From Desulfovibrionaceae bacterium UBA930 (GTDB lineage Bacteria > Desulfobacterota > Desulfovibrionia > Desulfovibrionales > Desulfovibrionaceae), in assembly GCA_002293605.1 (NCBI GenBank), contig DBDO01000144.1:1-5552 (forward strand): 5,552 nt of DNA. Reading direction: 5' to 3'. The position numbers and the translations under genes were made by a program. Positions 1-5,191 of this stretch are shown here, piece by piece. Position 1 is the first letter of the stretch. Every line of letters begins with the position of its first letter. The notes below the pieces were generated by a model. It did not search any database and was not told the origin of the DNA. It saw nothing but the letters and a program-made list of their open reading frames with translations.

Positions 1-50
1 GAAACGCCGCGCTTCGCGCCGCTGCCGCGCGCAATGCCGAGGGCATTGGC

Positions 51-1034
51 GTGGATGATGACGGCCAGCGTCCCGTCAGCTATGACGCCGATACGGATGA
101 CGAAGGTCATGGCCTGGTTATGCGCCCGCGAGGCGAAGTCCCTGTACAGGAGACTGAGTCAGAAGCCCCTGCCGTGAGACAGGAGACAGGAGCGGTGCAG
201 GAAGATGAGGAAGACGATGATGAGGAGGATGATACAGAGGGGGAAGAAGCTGCCGAGGATCGCCCCATGTCCTTGCGCGATCATCTAAATGAGCTGCGCA
301 AACGTCTGCTCTGGGCCTTTATTTTTGCCCTGGCCGGTTTTTTCGTCTGCTGGCCTTTTGCGGAAGGTTATATCTTTCCCTTTCTTTTCCAGCCCCTGGT
401 GCAGGTTATGCCCGAAGGGAGCAAGCTTATTTTCACGAATCCGCCGGAAGCCTTTTTCACCTATCTCAAGCTTGCCTTTGTCTCCGGCATATTTGTCACC
501 TGCCCTTTTGTCTTTTACCAGCTCTGGGCCTTTATCGCGCCCGGTCTGTACAGGGAGGAGAGGCTGTACATCCTCCCGGTGGCTTTTTTCTCTGCCCTTT
601 TTTTCGTCTGCGGCGGGGCCTTTTGCTACTATGTCGTCTTTGATTTTATTTTTACCTTTTTTATGAGCTACAACCAGGGTGTGGTCCAGGCCATGCCCAA
701 GCTTGATGAAAGCCTGAGCTTTGTCATGCAGCTTCTGCTGGCTTTCGGCCTGATCTTCGAACTGCCCCTGTTCGTCTTCTTTCTCGCCCGTCTTGGCATT
801 GTCACGGCGGACAAACTGCGCTCTTTCAGACGCTATGCGGTGCTCTTTGCGGTTATCATCGGGGCCATACTGACGCCGCCGGACGTTATGTCCCAACTGC
901 TCATGGCCGGGCCTTTGCTGGTGCTGTATGAACTGAGCATTCTCATCGCCGCCGCCTTTGGCAGAAAAAAGAAGGCAGCTGCCCTGCCCGAGGAAGATGA
1001 GGACGATGAAGAGGAAGAAGAGAGGGTGTCATGA
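51..1034 (+). CDS. tatC: Sec-independent (twin-arginine) protein translocase subunit TatC, with acidic N- and C-terminal extensions
   Basis: TatC is the multi-spanning inner-membrane subunit that, with TatB, recognises twin-arginine signal peptides of folded proteins. The core begins near residue 73 (MSLRDHLNELRKR, the family's N-terminal cytoplasmic motif). Six hydrophobic segments follow at about 86-108, 136-158, 172-198, 222-247, 260-277 and 280-302. Family motifs are visible: FYQLWAFIAPGLYREER (155-171, with Glu170 matching the conserved Glu of the first cytoplasmic loop), FGLIFELP (232-239, Glu237) and ILTPPDVMSQ (273-282). At 327 residues it is longer than the usual roughly 250. The excess is an acidic N-terminal region (about 45-70, mostly Asp/Glu) and an acidic C-terminal tail (314-324). 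The chosen GTG at 51 has a GAGGG 7 bases upstream, but the frame has no stop back to base 1, so the true start may lie outside the window. ATG at 267 would give the bare core. The stop overlaps the hisB start (ATGA). Confidence 0.93.
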   Translation: MDDDGQRPVSYDADTDDEGHGLVMRPRGEVPVQETESEAPAVRQETGAVQEDEEDDDEEDDTEGEEAAEDRPMSLRDHLNELRKRLLWAFIFALAGFFVCWPFAEGYIFPFLFQPLVQVMPEGSKLIFTNPPEAFFTYLKLAFVSGIFVTCPFVFYQLWAFIAPGLYREERLYILPVAFFSALFFVCGGAFCYYVVFDFIFTFFMSYNQGVVQAMPKLDESLSFVMQLLLAFGLIFELPLFVFFLARLGIVTADKLRSFRRYAVLFAVIIGAILTPPDVMSQLLMAGPLLVLYELSILIAAAFGRKKKAAALPEEDEDDEEEEERVS

Positions 1035-1636
1035 CGCATAGTACACTGCTGCAACGCCGGGCCACGGTAACGAGGAAAACAAAGGAAACCGACATAGAAC
1101 TTATGCTTTGCCTTGACGGCAAGGGCGATGTTACAATCAGCACAGGCTTTGGCATGGCCGACCACATGTTTACCCTGCTCTCCTTTTGGGCGGGCTTTGA
1201 TTGCAGTCTCTCCTGCCGGGGCGATTTGCATGTGGACGCGCACCATACCGTGGAAGATCTGGCCCTGTGCTTCGGGCAGGCCCTTGATCTGGCCCTTGGC
1301 GATCGCAAGGGAATCGCGCGCACTGCGTCCGCGCGCGTGCCCATGGACGAGGCCCTGGCAGATATCTGCCTTGATCTTTCGGGGCGGCCCTTTCTTGTTT
1401 TTCGCGGCCAGGAGCTTTTGCCGCCGCTTATTGCCGGCGAGGAAAGCGACCTCTGGCGTGAATGTTTCAAGTCTTTGGCTAGCGGAGCGAAAATGAACCT
1501 GCATGTGGGCATGCAGTACGGGACAAACGGGCATCATCTGCTGGAGTCGGCCTTCAAAGGACTCGGCCTTGCCCTTCGCGCCGCCGTGATACGCAACCGC
1601 GACAGCATCCTCAGTACCAAAGGGAGCCTTGACTGA
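1031..1636 (+). CDS. hisB: Imidazoleglycerol-phosphate dehydratase (monofunctional HisB)
   Basis: This enzyme dehydrates imidazole-glycerol phosphate to imidazole-acetol phosphate, a late step of histidine synthesis in the cytoplasm. The 201-residue length matches the single-domain enzyme; there is no HAD phosphatase domain as in the bifunctional enterobacterial protein. The di-metal ligands expected for the family are all present: His45 in the DHM motif, His71/His72 and Glu75 in DAHHTVED, His158 in MNLHVG, and His168/His169 with Glu172 in NGHHLLES. PMDEAL (104-109), DLSGRP (115-120) and the C-terminal STKGSL (195-200) are also typical. The first metal motif reads TGFGMADHM rather than the common TGIGFLDHM, and Trp53 stands where many homologues have His. 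The start is the ATG overlapping the tatC stop, with GAGGG 4 bases upstream inside the acidic tatC tail codons. The gene is probably translationally coupled to tatC and to the lipoprotein that follows. Confidence 0.95.
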   Translation: MTHSTLLQRRATVTRKTKETDIELMLCLDGKGDVTISTGFGMADHMFTLLSFWAGFDCSLSCRGDLHVDAHHTVEDLALCFGQALDLALGDRKGIARTASARVPMDEALADICLDLSGRPFLVFRGQELLPPLIAGEESDLWRECFKSLASGAKMNLHVGMQYGTNGHHLLESAFKGLGLALRAAVIRNRDSILSTKGSLD

Positions 1637-2310
1637 TGAATACCGTATACGCTTCCCTCCGTTCTGTTCCTTTATTTCGCCTCTTGCTTTGCCTGCTGCT
1701 GGCCGCCTTTGCCCTTTCCGGTTGCGCCCGGCCAGCCCAGCCGCCTCTGCCTGTGGGAGACTTGAAATTGGGCGTGGCTTTTTTCACCCAGCCGCTGGAA
1801 CCTTCTGACATGCTGGCCGGTTATGTGGTGGAGAATGCGCCGCGCATTGATGAAAAGGTGCTGCTTGAAATGGACGGTCTGCTCGCCGAGGTGCTGGCTG
1901 CGGAATCGAAACTCTCTTTCCGCTCCCGCGAAAGCGCCCTGCATTGCAGCAAAACGGTTGCCGGGCAGGACGGGCGCTCCAACAATCAGGCCGCCCTGCG
2001 CAACTGGTCTTCTGTCGGGCGCTGCATGGGCGTGGATTTGCTCGTTGTGCCGCAGCTCTTTGAATACCGGGACCGGGCGGGCAGCGCAGTGGGCGTGACC
2101 GAACCGGCCAGGGTGGTGCTGGATGTGTTTGTGATCGATGCGCGTAACGAGACCCTTATTTCCCGCTCCCGCTTTGATGAAACACAATCGGCCCTGACCA
2201 GCAACCTGCTTGAGGCGGACAAATTTTTCAAGCGCGGCGGCAAATGGATTAGCGCCCGCGAACTGGCCAAAGAAGGCATGGAAAAAGCCGTAAAGGAACT
2301 GAGACTGTGA
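1636..2310 (+). CDS. Conserved-looking outer-envelope lipoprotein, function unknown
   Basis: I do not recognise a precise family. The first 30 residues form a lipoprotein signal peptide: a basic start, a hydrophobic core (13-26, rich in Leu), then lipobox LSGC with Cys30 as the lipidation site. Ala at +2 predicts outer-membrane sorting by the enterobacterial rule. The 194-residue mature part is soluble in character, with an alternating hydrophobic segment (GVDLLVVPQLFEYRDR, 132-147), a beta-like stretch VVLDVFVIDARNE (160-172), and a C-terminal helical region containing FDETQSAL and ending KEGMEKAVKEL. This layout resembles FlgO/TolB-N-like periplasmic lipoproteins, but that is inference. Besides Cys30 there are two cysteines, Cys104 and Cys130, which could form a disulfide in the periplasm. 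ATG overlaps the hisB stop (TGATG), with GGGAG 9 bases upstream; the stop overlaps the hisA GTG. It is an uncharacterised envelope gene embedded in a histidine operon. Confidence 0.85.
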   Translation: MNTVYASLRSVPLFRLLLCLLLAAFALSGCARPAQPPLPVGDLKLGVAFFTQPLEPSDMLAGYVVENAPRIDEKVLLEMDGLLAEVLAAESKLSFRSRESALHCSKTVAGQDGRSNNQAALRNWSSVGRCMGVDLLVVPQLFEYRDRAGSAVGVTEPARVVLDVFVIDARNETLISRSRFDETQSALTSNLLEADKFFKRGGKWISARELAKEGMEKAVKELRL

Positions 2311-3041
2311 TTATTTTTCCCGCTGTCGATATCAAGGGCGGCCAGTGCGTTCGCCTGAAAAAAGGACGTGCTGATCAGGAAACGGTATTTGAAAGCGATC
2401 CGGTCAGGGCCGCGCTGCACTGGCAGGAGCAGGGTGCCGAATGGCTGCATCTGGTAGATCTGGACGGCGCTTTTGCAGGCAAGGCGGTCAACCTGCCGCT
2501 TATTACGCGCCTGTGCTCGGCCCTGTCCATACCCATTCAGATGGGCGGCGGCATTCGGAGTCTGGATACGGCCAAGGCCTATTGCGATGCCGGGGTGACC
2601 CGCCTGATCATAGGCACCCTGGCTCTTGAAGACCCGCACGCCTATGCGGAAATGTGCACCAATTTGCCGGGACGGATAGGCGTCTCTCTTGATACCGAGG
2701 GCGGCAGACTGAAAACCCGAGGCTGGGCGGATGATTCCGGCATGACCATTGAACAGGTGCTGCCCCGGCTTTACGCACAGGGAACAGCCTTTATCATCCA
2801 TACCGATATCGATAGAGACGGCATGCAAAGCGGTGTGAACCTTGACCTGCTCGCCCAACTGGCCGCGGAAAGCCCCATGCCCGTGATTGCCGCAGGCGGG
2901 GTGGCCACGCTTGAGGATATCAGGGCCCTGTATCCCATAAGCCAAAAGCACAAGCTGGAAGGTGCCATCACCGGGCGGGCCGTGTACGAGGGTACCCTGA
3001 ACTTTAAAGAAGCCCTGGCCTGGGTGCGGGCCCAAGGCTAA
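2307..3041 (+). CDS. hisA: Phosphoribosylformimino-5-aminoimidazole carboxamide ribotide isomerase (HisA)
   Basis: HisA opens the ribose of ProFAR by an Amadori rearrangement to give PRFAR, the substrate of HisF/HisH. The 244-residue length is normal for this (beta/alpha)8 barrel. The half-barrel repeats are visible: PAVDIKGGQCVRL (5-17) with the catalytic Asp8, LVDLDGA (49-55), the first phosphate loop MGGGIRS (79-85), GVSLDTEGG (125-133) with the second catalytic Asp129, HTDIDRDG (165-172), the second phosphate-site region AAGGV (195-199), and GAITGRAVY (219-227). The start is GTG, overlapping the lipoprotein stop as GTGA, with AAGGA 9 bases upstream; this start places the family's MIIFPAVD opening at residue 1. 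It is the last protein gene of the + strand operon. hisF and hisH are not in the window. Confidence 0.96.
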   Translation: MIIFPAVDIKGGQCVRLKKGRADQETVFESDPVRAALHWQEQGAEWLHLVDLDGAFAGKAVNLPLITRLCSALSIPIQMGGGIRSLDTAKAYCDAGVTRLIIGTLALEDPHAYAEMCTNLPGRIGVSLDTEGGRLKTRGWADDSGMTIEQVLPRLYAQGTAFIIHTDIDRDGMQSGVNLDLLAQLAAESPMPVIAAGGVATLEDIRALYPISQKHKLEGAITGRAVYEGTLNFKEALAWVRAQG

Positions 3042-3099
3042 GGCAGAATGACGCGGTCCCTGCTTGTGAGACTTTCCACGCTTTTTTCCATCAGAAGGC

Positions 3100-3128
3100 T
3101 TGCCTTTTACCCGCAACTTGCGTAAAGA
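3100..3128 (+). promoter_or_regulatory. Possible weak promoter before tRNA-Gly
   Basis: TTGCCT (3100-3105) and TAAAGA (3123-3128) are separated by 17 bases. They match the sigma-70 consensus at 4/6 and 3/6 positions. Transcription would start around 3135, giving a short leader before the tRNA. The match is modest, and the tRNA could equally be reached by read-through from hisA. Confidence 0.3.
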
Positions 3129-3132
3129 AATC

Positions 3133-3150
3133 TTCGCCGTTCGCGGCGGA
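3133..3150 (+). other. Stem-loop directly upstream of the tRNA 5' end
   Basis: TTCGCCG (3133-3139) can pair with CGGCGGA (3144-3150) around a TTCG loop, giving seven pairs including one G-T. Only two bases separate it from the first tRNA base. There is no T run after it, so it is not a normal intrinsic terminator. If transcribed it would form a structured 5' leader beside the RNase P cleavage site. Confidence 0.5.
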
Positions 3151-3151
3151 G

Positions 3152-3231
<80 letters not shown>

Positions 3232-3237
3232 AATCAA

Positions 3238-3278
3238 AACAGCCCTGCAAGACTCAGCACTTGCAGGGCTGTTGTTTT
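3238..3278 (+). terminator. Intrinsic terminator, likely bidirectional
   Basis: AACAGCCCTGCAAG (3238-3251) and CTTGCAGGGCTGTT (3260-3273) form a perfect 14-bp stem with an 8-base loop. On the + strand it is followed by GTTTT, ending the tRNA-Gly transcript. On the minus strand the same stem is followed by TTGATTTTTTT (complement of 3227-3237), suiting the convergent hydrolase gene that ends at 3320. The distance from the hydrolase stop is about 47 bases. Confidence 0.88.
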
Positions 3279-3319
3279 ATGCCTGCCCCCGTCTTTGGGG
3301 GAAAGCCAAGAAATTTCTC

Positions 3320-4246
3320 TTATTGTATCTTCTCCAGCCTGTAGCCCTGCCCTGCCTTATGCACAGTGCCTATGCCCGGAAAGGGCATATGCATGCCCAC
3401 TACAGGCAGCTTTTTTCCCGCCGCCATATCCAGCAGGCGTTTGCGGGCAGCAATGGCTGCGGGCATATCCATATCATAGACGGCGCACTCGTCCGGCAGG
3501 GGAAACTGCAAGGAAGCGGCATGCACCAGATCGCCGCCAATCAGCAGGCTTTTGCCCTCGGCCTCCAGCAGAAAGGCACTATGCCCCGGCGTATGGCCTG
3601 CCGCATTTAGGGAGGAAAGCCCCGGCAAGGGACTATCGCCATAGGCAAAGGGCGGCAGAAAGTCCTTGCCGTAAGCCGCAACAATAGTTTTGACCAGGGC
3701 CGCGTTGGCGTTGGAGGGTTCTTTCTCCGCCAGTTCGAGCCAGTATGCGAGCTCGGGCTTTGAGGCCATGATTTTGGCCTTGGGAAAGGCCCGCTTGCCG
3801 TCCTTCAGCAGTCCGCCCACATGGTCTGTATGCATATGGGTGAGCAGCACCAGGTCCACAGCCTCCGGGCTTGCGCCAAGTGCGGGGAGCAGCTCCAGCA
3901 GTCTGCCGGGCGCGCCCTGCCTTTGACCGTTGCCGCTGTCAAAGAGCGCAAGCGTGCCGCCCGCGCGCAGCACAAAGACATTGATGCCCGCCTCAGCTTT
4001 GCCCTCAGGGAAATAAGGCTTTTTTTGCTCCACTGAAGCCGGACCCTTGAACAGCTCAAGAGGCATGGCCCCCGGCGCATCCTGAATGATGGCAATGCTT
4101 GTGCCCCCGGCTTTCCAGATTTCACGCACTGTGGGGGCCGGGCTTGCGGCCTGGGCTTTGCACGGGGCAAGGGGCATAAGGCAGAGTAACAGAGCGGGAA
4201 TGATGGCGCGCGCCTTTCGCGCGCACAGGCAAAGGATGCGCTTCAT
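3320..4246 (-). CDS. Secreted metallo-beta-lactamase-fold hydrolase
   Basis: This is a 308-residue protein with a Sec-type signal peptide: basic residues up to about 13, a hydrophobic core 15-27, and likely cleavage after AQA at about residue 33. There is no twin-arginine motif. The mature domain has the complete MBL-fold di-metal signature: THMHTDHVGG (136-145) giving His137, His139, Asp141 and His142, then GHTPGH (217-222) with His218, GGDL (237-240) with Asp239, and GMHMPFPG (284-291) with His286. The closing PFPGIGTVHKAGQGYRLE pattern resembles the periplasmic group that includes methyl parathion hydrolase-like and lactonase-like enzymes, which act on esters or lactones. The real substrate cannot be read from sequence. 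The ATG at 4246 has AGGAGG 6 bases upstream. It lies downstream of the 11-residue-repeat lipoprotein on the same strand, 181 bases away, and may be co-transcribed. It ends toward the bidirectional terminator. Confidence 0.9.
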   Translation of the reverse strand: MKRILCLCARKARAIIPALLLCLMPLAPCKAQAASPAPTVREIWKAGGTSIAIIQDAPGAMPLELFKGPASVEQKKPYFPEGKAEAGINVFVLRAGGTLALFDSGNGQRQGAPGRLLELLPALGASPEAVDLVLLTHMHTDHVGGLLKDGKRAFPKAKIMASKPELAYWLELAEKEPSNANAALVKTIVAAYGKDFLPPFAYGDSPLPGLSSLNAAGHTPGHSAFLLEAEGKSLLIGGDLVHAASLQFPLPDECAVYDMDMPAAIAARKRLLDMAAGKKLPVVGMHMPFPGIGTVHKAGQGYRLEKIQ

Positions 4247-4252
4247 GGGGCT

Positions 4253-4258
4253 CCTCCT
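4253..4258 (-). promoter_or_regulatory. Shine-Dalgarno site of the MBL-fold hydrolase
   Basis: The minus strand reads AGGAGG here, with 6 bases before the ATG at 4246-4244. This consensus site fixes the start that gives a complete signal peptide. Confidence 0.85.
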
Positions 4259-4309
4259 GCTAAAATGTTTTCACAGAGAGGCGAATAGTAGCAGAGCGGG
4301 AAAGGGCGG

Positions 4310-4323
4310 TCCAGCATGCTGGA
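4310..4323. repeat. Perfect 14-bp palindrome
   Basis: TCCAGCATGCTGGA reads the same on both strands. It lies 64 bases upstream of the hydrolase start, between that gene and the larger inverted repeat. It could be an operator for a dimeric regulator or chance; no -10/-35 pair is clear next to it. Confidence 0.55.
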
Positions 4324-4346
4324 GAAAAGAGCTTTCCATGAATATG

Positions 4347-4393
4347 GCAATGGCCTGTCTCGCCAGGCGCGAAGCGGCGATACAGGCCATTGC
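4347..4393. repeat. Long inverted repeat (18-bp arms) between the lipoprotein and hydrolase genes
   Basis: GCAATGGCCTGTCTCGCC (4347-4364) pairs with GGCGATACAGGCCATTGC (4376-4393) at 17 of 18 positions, with one C-T mismatch (4359/4381) and an 11-base loop. It starts 34 bases after the stop of the small lipoprotein as read on the minus strand. No T run follows on either strand, so it is not a standard intrinsic terminator. It could be an RNA-stabilising 3' hairpin, an attenuator between the two minus-strand genes, or a REP-like element. Confidence 0.8.
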
Positions 4394-4427
4394 ATAAGGT
4401 GTAAGGGATAGTACAGCTATGTTTATT

Positions 4428-4919
4428 TTATTTGGGAGCGCTCGGCACAGGCGCGGGCTTTGGTTCCATCCCGGTAGCGCCTTGCAGCTTCTGCATGCCC
4501 TGCTCCACCTTTTCCGCCGCCTTGTTCATGCCTTCGCCAATAGCGTCCCCGGCCTTGTCGAGCTGCCGGTTCAGGCCCTCTCCGCTCTGTTTGACAGTGG
4601 AATCCACGGCATCCTTGCCCTTTTGTATGGCCTGGCCCGCCGCGTCTTTACCTTCCTTCAGAGCATTGCCCAGCTCTTCCTTCTTTTGGCCGAGCTGATT
4701 TTTCTGATCTTCAATGAAGTCGCCAACCTTCTTGGTCGCAGCGGAAGACTTTTCCTGCACTTCATTCATCTTTTCGTTCACCTTGTTGCCAAGCGCGTTC
4801 TTTTGCTCTTCCACTTTCTTTTCCACAGCGGCCTTGTCGGCATCCGAGCAGCCCGGCACAAAGATCAGGCCGAGCGCCAGCAGCGCAGCGCCAACGGCCT
4901 TAGCGAGTTTACGCAACAT
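4428..4919 (-). CDS. Small lipoprotein made of 11-residue amphipathic helical repeats
   Basis: A 163-residue protein of unrecognised family. Residues 1-24 look like a lipoprotein signal: LRKLAK, a hydrophobic core 8-21, then VPGC with Cys24 and Ser at +2, which predicts outer-membrane sorting. Pro in the lipobox is less usual. Residues 34-143 are rich in Lys, Glu, Gln, Ala and Gly, and can be cut into ten consecutive 11-residue units. The tenth position of each unit, and of the partial unit before them, is always hydrophobic: Val32, Leu43, Val54, Val65, Leu76, Leu87, Ile98, Val109, Leu120, Met131, Met142. Two units are close copies: KKVEEQKNALG (34-44) and DFIEDQKNQLG (67-77). This 11/3 periodicity fits a long amphipathic or right-handed coiled helix, as in LEA or apolipoprotein-like proteins. 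The tail (152-163) is Pro/Ala/Lys-rich. GAGGAG lies 6 bases before the ATG. A stress-protective or envelope-spacer role is only a guess. Confidence 0.85.
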   Translation of the reverse strand: MLRKLAKAVGAALLALGLIFVPGCSDADKAAVEKKVEEQKNALGNKVNEKMNEVQEKSSAATKKVGDFIEDQKNQLGQKKEELGNALKEGKDAAGQAIQKGKDAVDSTVKQSGEGLNRQLDKAGDAIGEGMNKAAEKVEQGMQKLQGATGMEPKPAPVPSAPK

Positions 4920-4925
4920 ATATTT

Positions 4926-4931
4926 CTCCTC
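4926..4931 (-). promoter_or_regulatory. Shine-Dalgarno site of the repeat lipoprotein
   Basis: GAGGAG on the minus strand, 6 bases before the ATG at 4919. It supports this start, which also gives the complete lipoprotein signal. Confidence 0.8.
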
Positions 4932-4972
4932 AAAAGTTTTTCAGATAATAGAAATACTAATATCCATAGGCA

Positions 4973-5003
4973 AGTATACACGAAAATTTGCTCTTTTTGT
5001 CAA
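4973..5003 (-). promoter_or_regulatory. Sigma-70-type promoter of the repeat lipoprotein
   Basis: On the minus strand a perfect TTGACA (5003-4998) and TATACT (4978-4973) are present, separated by 19 bases, which is longer than the usual 17. The -10 is preceded by GTG. Transcription would start near 4966, leaving an A/T-rich leader of about 45 bases before the ATG. There is no other good promoter in the gap, so it may also serve the hydrolase gene further down. Confidence 0.6.
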
Positions 5004-5083
5004 GCCTTTTCCAAAGATATGAAAAAAGCATGCGCACCCGCCCTTGCCTTATGCCCTTTCGTGCTTATTTTGCAAGTGTCAGA

Positions 5084-5126
5084 TTTTTATGCCACTGGAC
5101 AGGTGAACGGAAGCGTGGCATAAAAA
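5084..5126. repeat. Inverted repeat with perfect 12-bp arms in the divergent gap
   Basis: TTTTTATGCCAC (5084-5095) and GTGGCATAAAAA (5115-5126) are exact reverse complements around a 19-base centre. The T run precedes and the A run follows the stem on both strands, the reverse of an intrinsic terminator. It lies between the minus-strand lipoprotein promoter and the ssrA -10 box. Its role is unknown; a protein-binding site is possible. Confidence 0.65.
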
Positions 5127-5175
5127 ACAGCTTCGCGGCTGTAAGCGTGCCGCAAAGGCCTCCGAGTTTTTCACA

Positions 5176-5181
5176 TATAAA
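5176..5181 (+). promoter_or_regulatory. Probable -10 box of ssrA
   Basis: TATAAA ends 10 bases before the mature 5' end of the tmRNA at 5192. A start a few bases upstream followed by RNase P trimming would fit. No convincing -35 hexamer is seen 16-19 bases upstream, so the assignment rests on the -10 and its position. Confidence 0.45.
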
Positions 5182-5191
5182 GCTCACACAT

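Noticed and set aside
833..1537. A 234-codon minus-strand frame with a poly-Ser run.
   Set aside because: The Ser run is the antisense of the acidic TatC tail, and the rest is antisense of hisB.
3095..3110. AAGG-CTTG-CCTTTT after hisA as an intrinsic terminator.
   Set aside because: A four-pair stem is too short and the following T run is weak.
3286..3301. CCCCC-GTCTTT-GGGGG as a terminator for the hydrolase gene.
   Set aside because: There are only five pairs and no T run after it on the minus strand. The 14-bp hairpin just beyond is a far better terminator.
5019..5123. A 34-codon + strand frame (MKKACAPALALCP...) resembling a short signal peptide.
   Set aside because: There is no Shine-Dalgarno site before the ATG and no clear promoter. 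Its end runs through the inverted repeat, and no mature protein follows. Chance in a non-coding gap is the simpler explanation.
4419..5123. A 234-codon + strand frame rich in Leu and Phe, which looks like a membrane protein.
   Set aside because: It is the antisense of the Lys/Glu-rich repeat lipoprotein, whose charged codons read as Leu/Phe on the other strand. The minus gene has a promoter, ribosome site and lipobox.
5116..5131. A TGGCA...GC sequence considered as a sigma-54 promoter upstream of ssrA.
   Set aside because: The distance between the GG and GC elements is one base off the strict spacing, and the TTGC part is absent.
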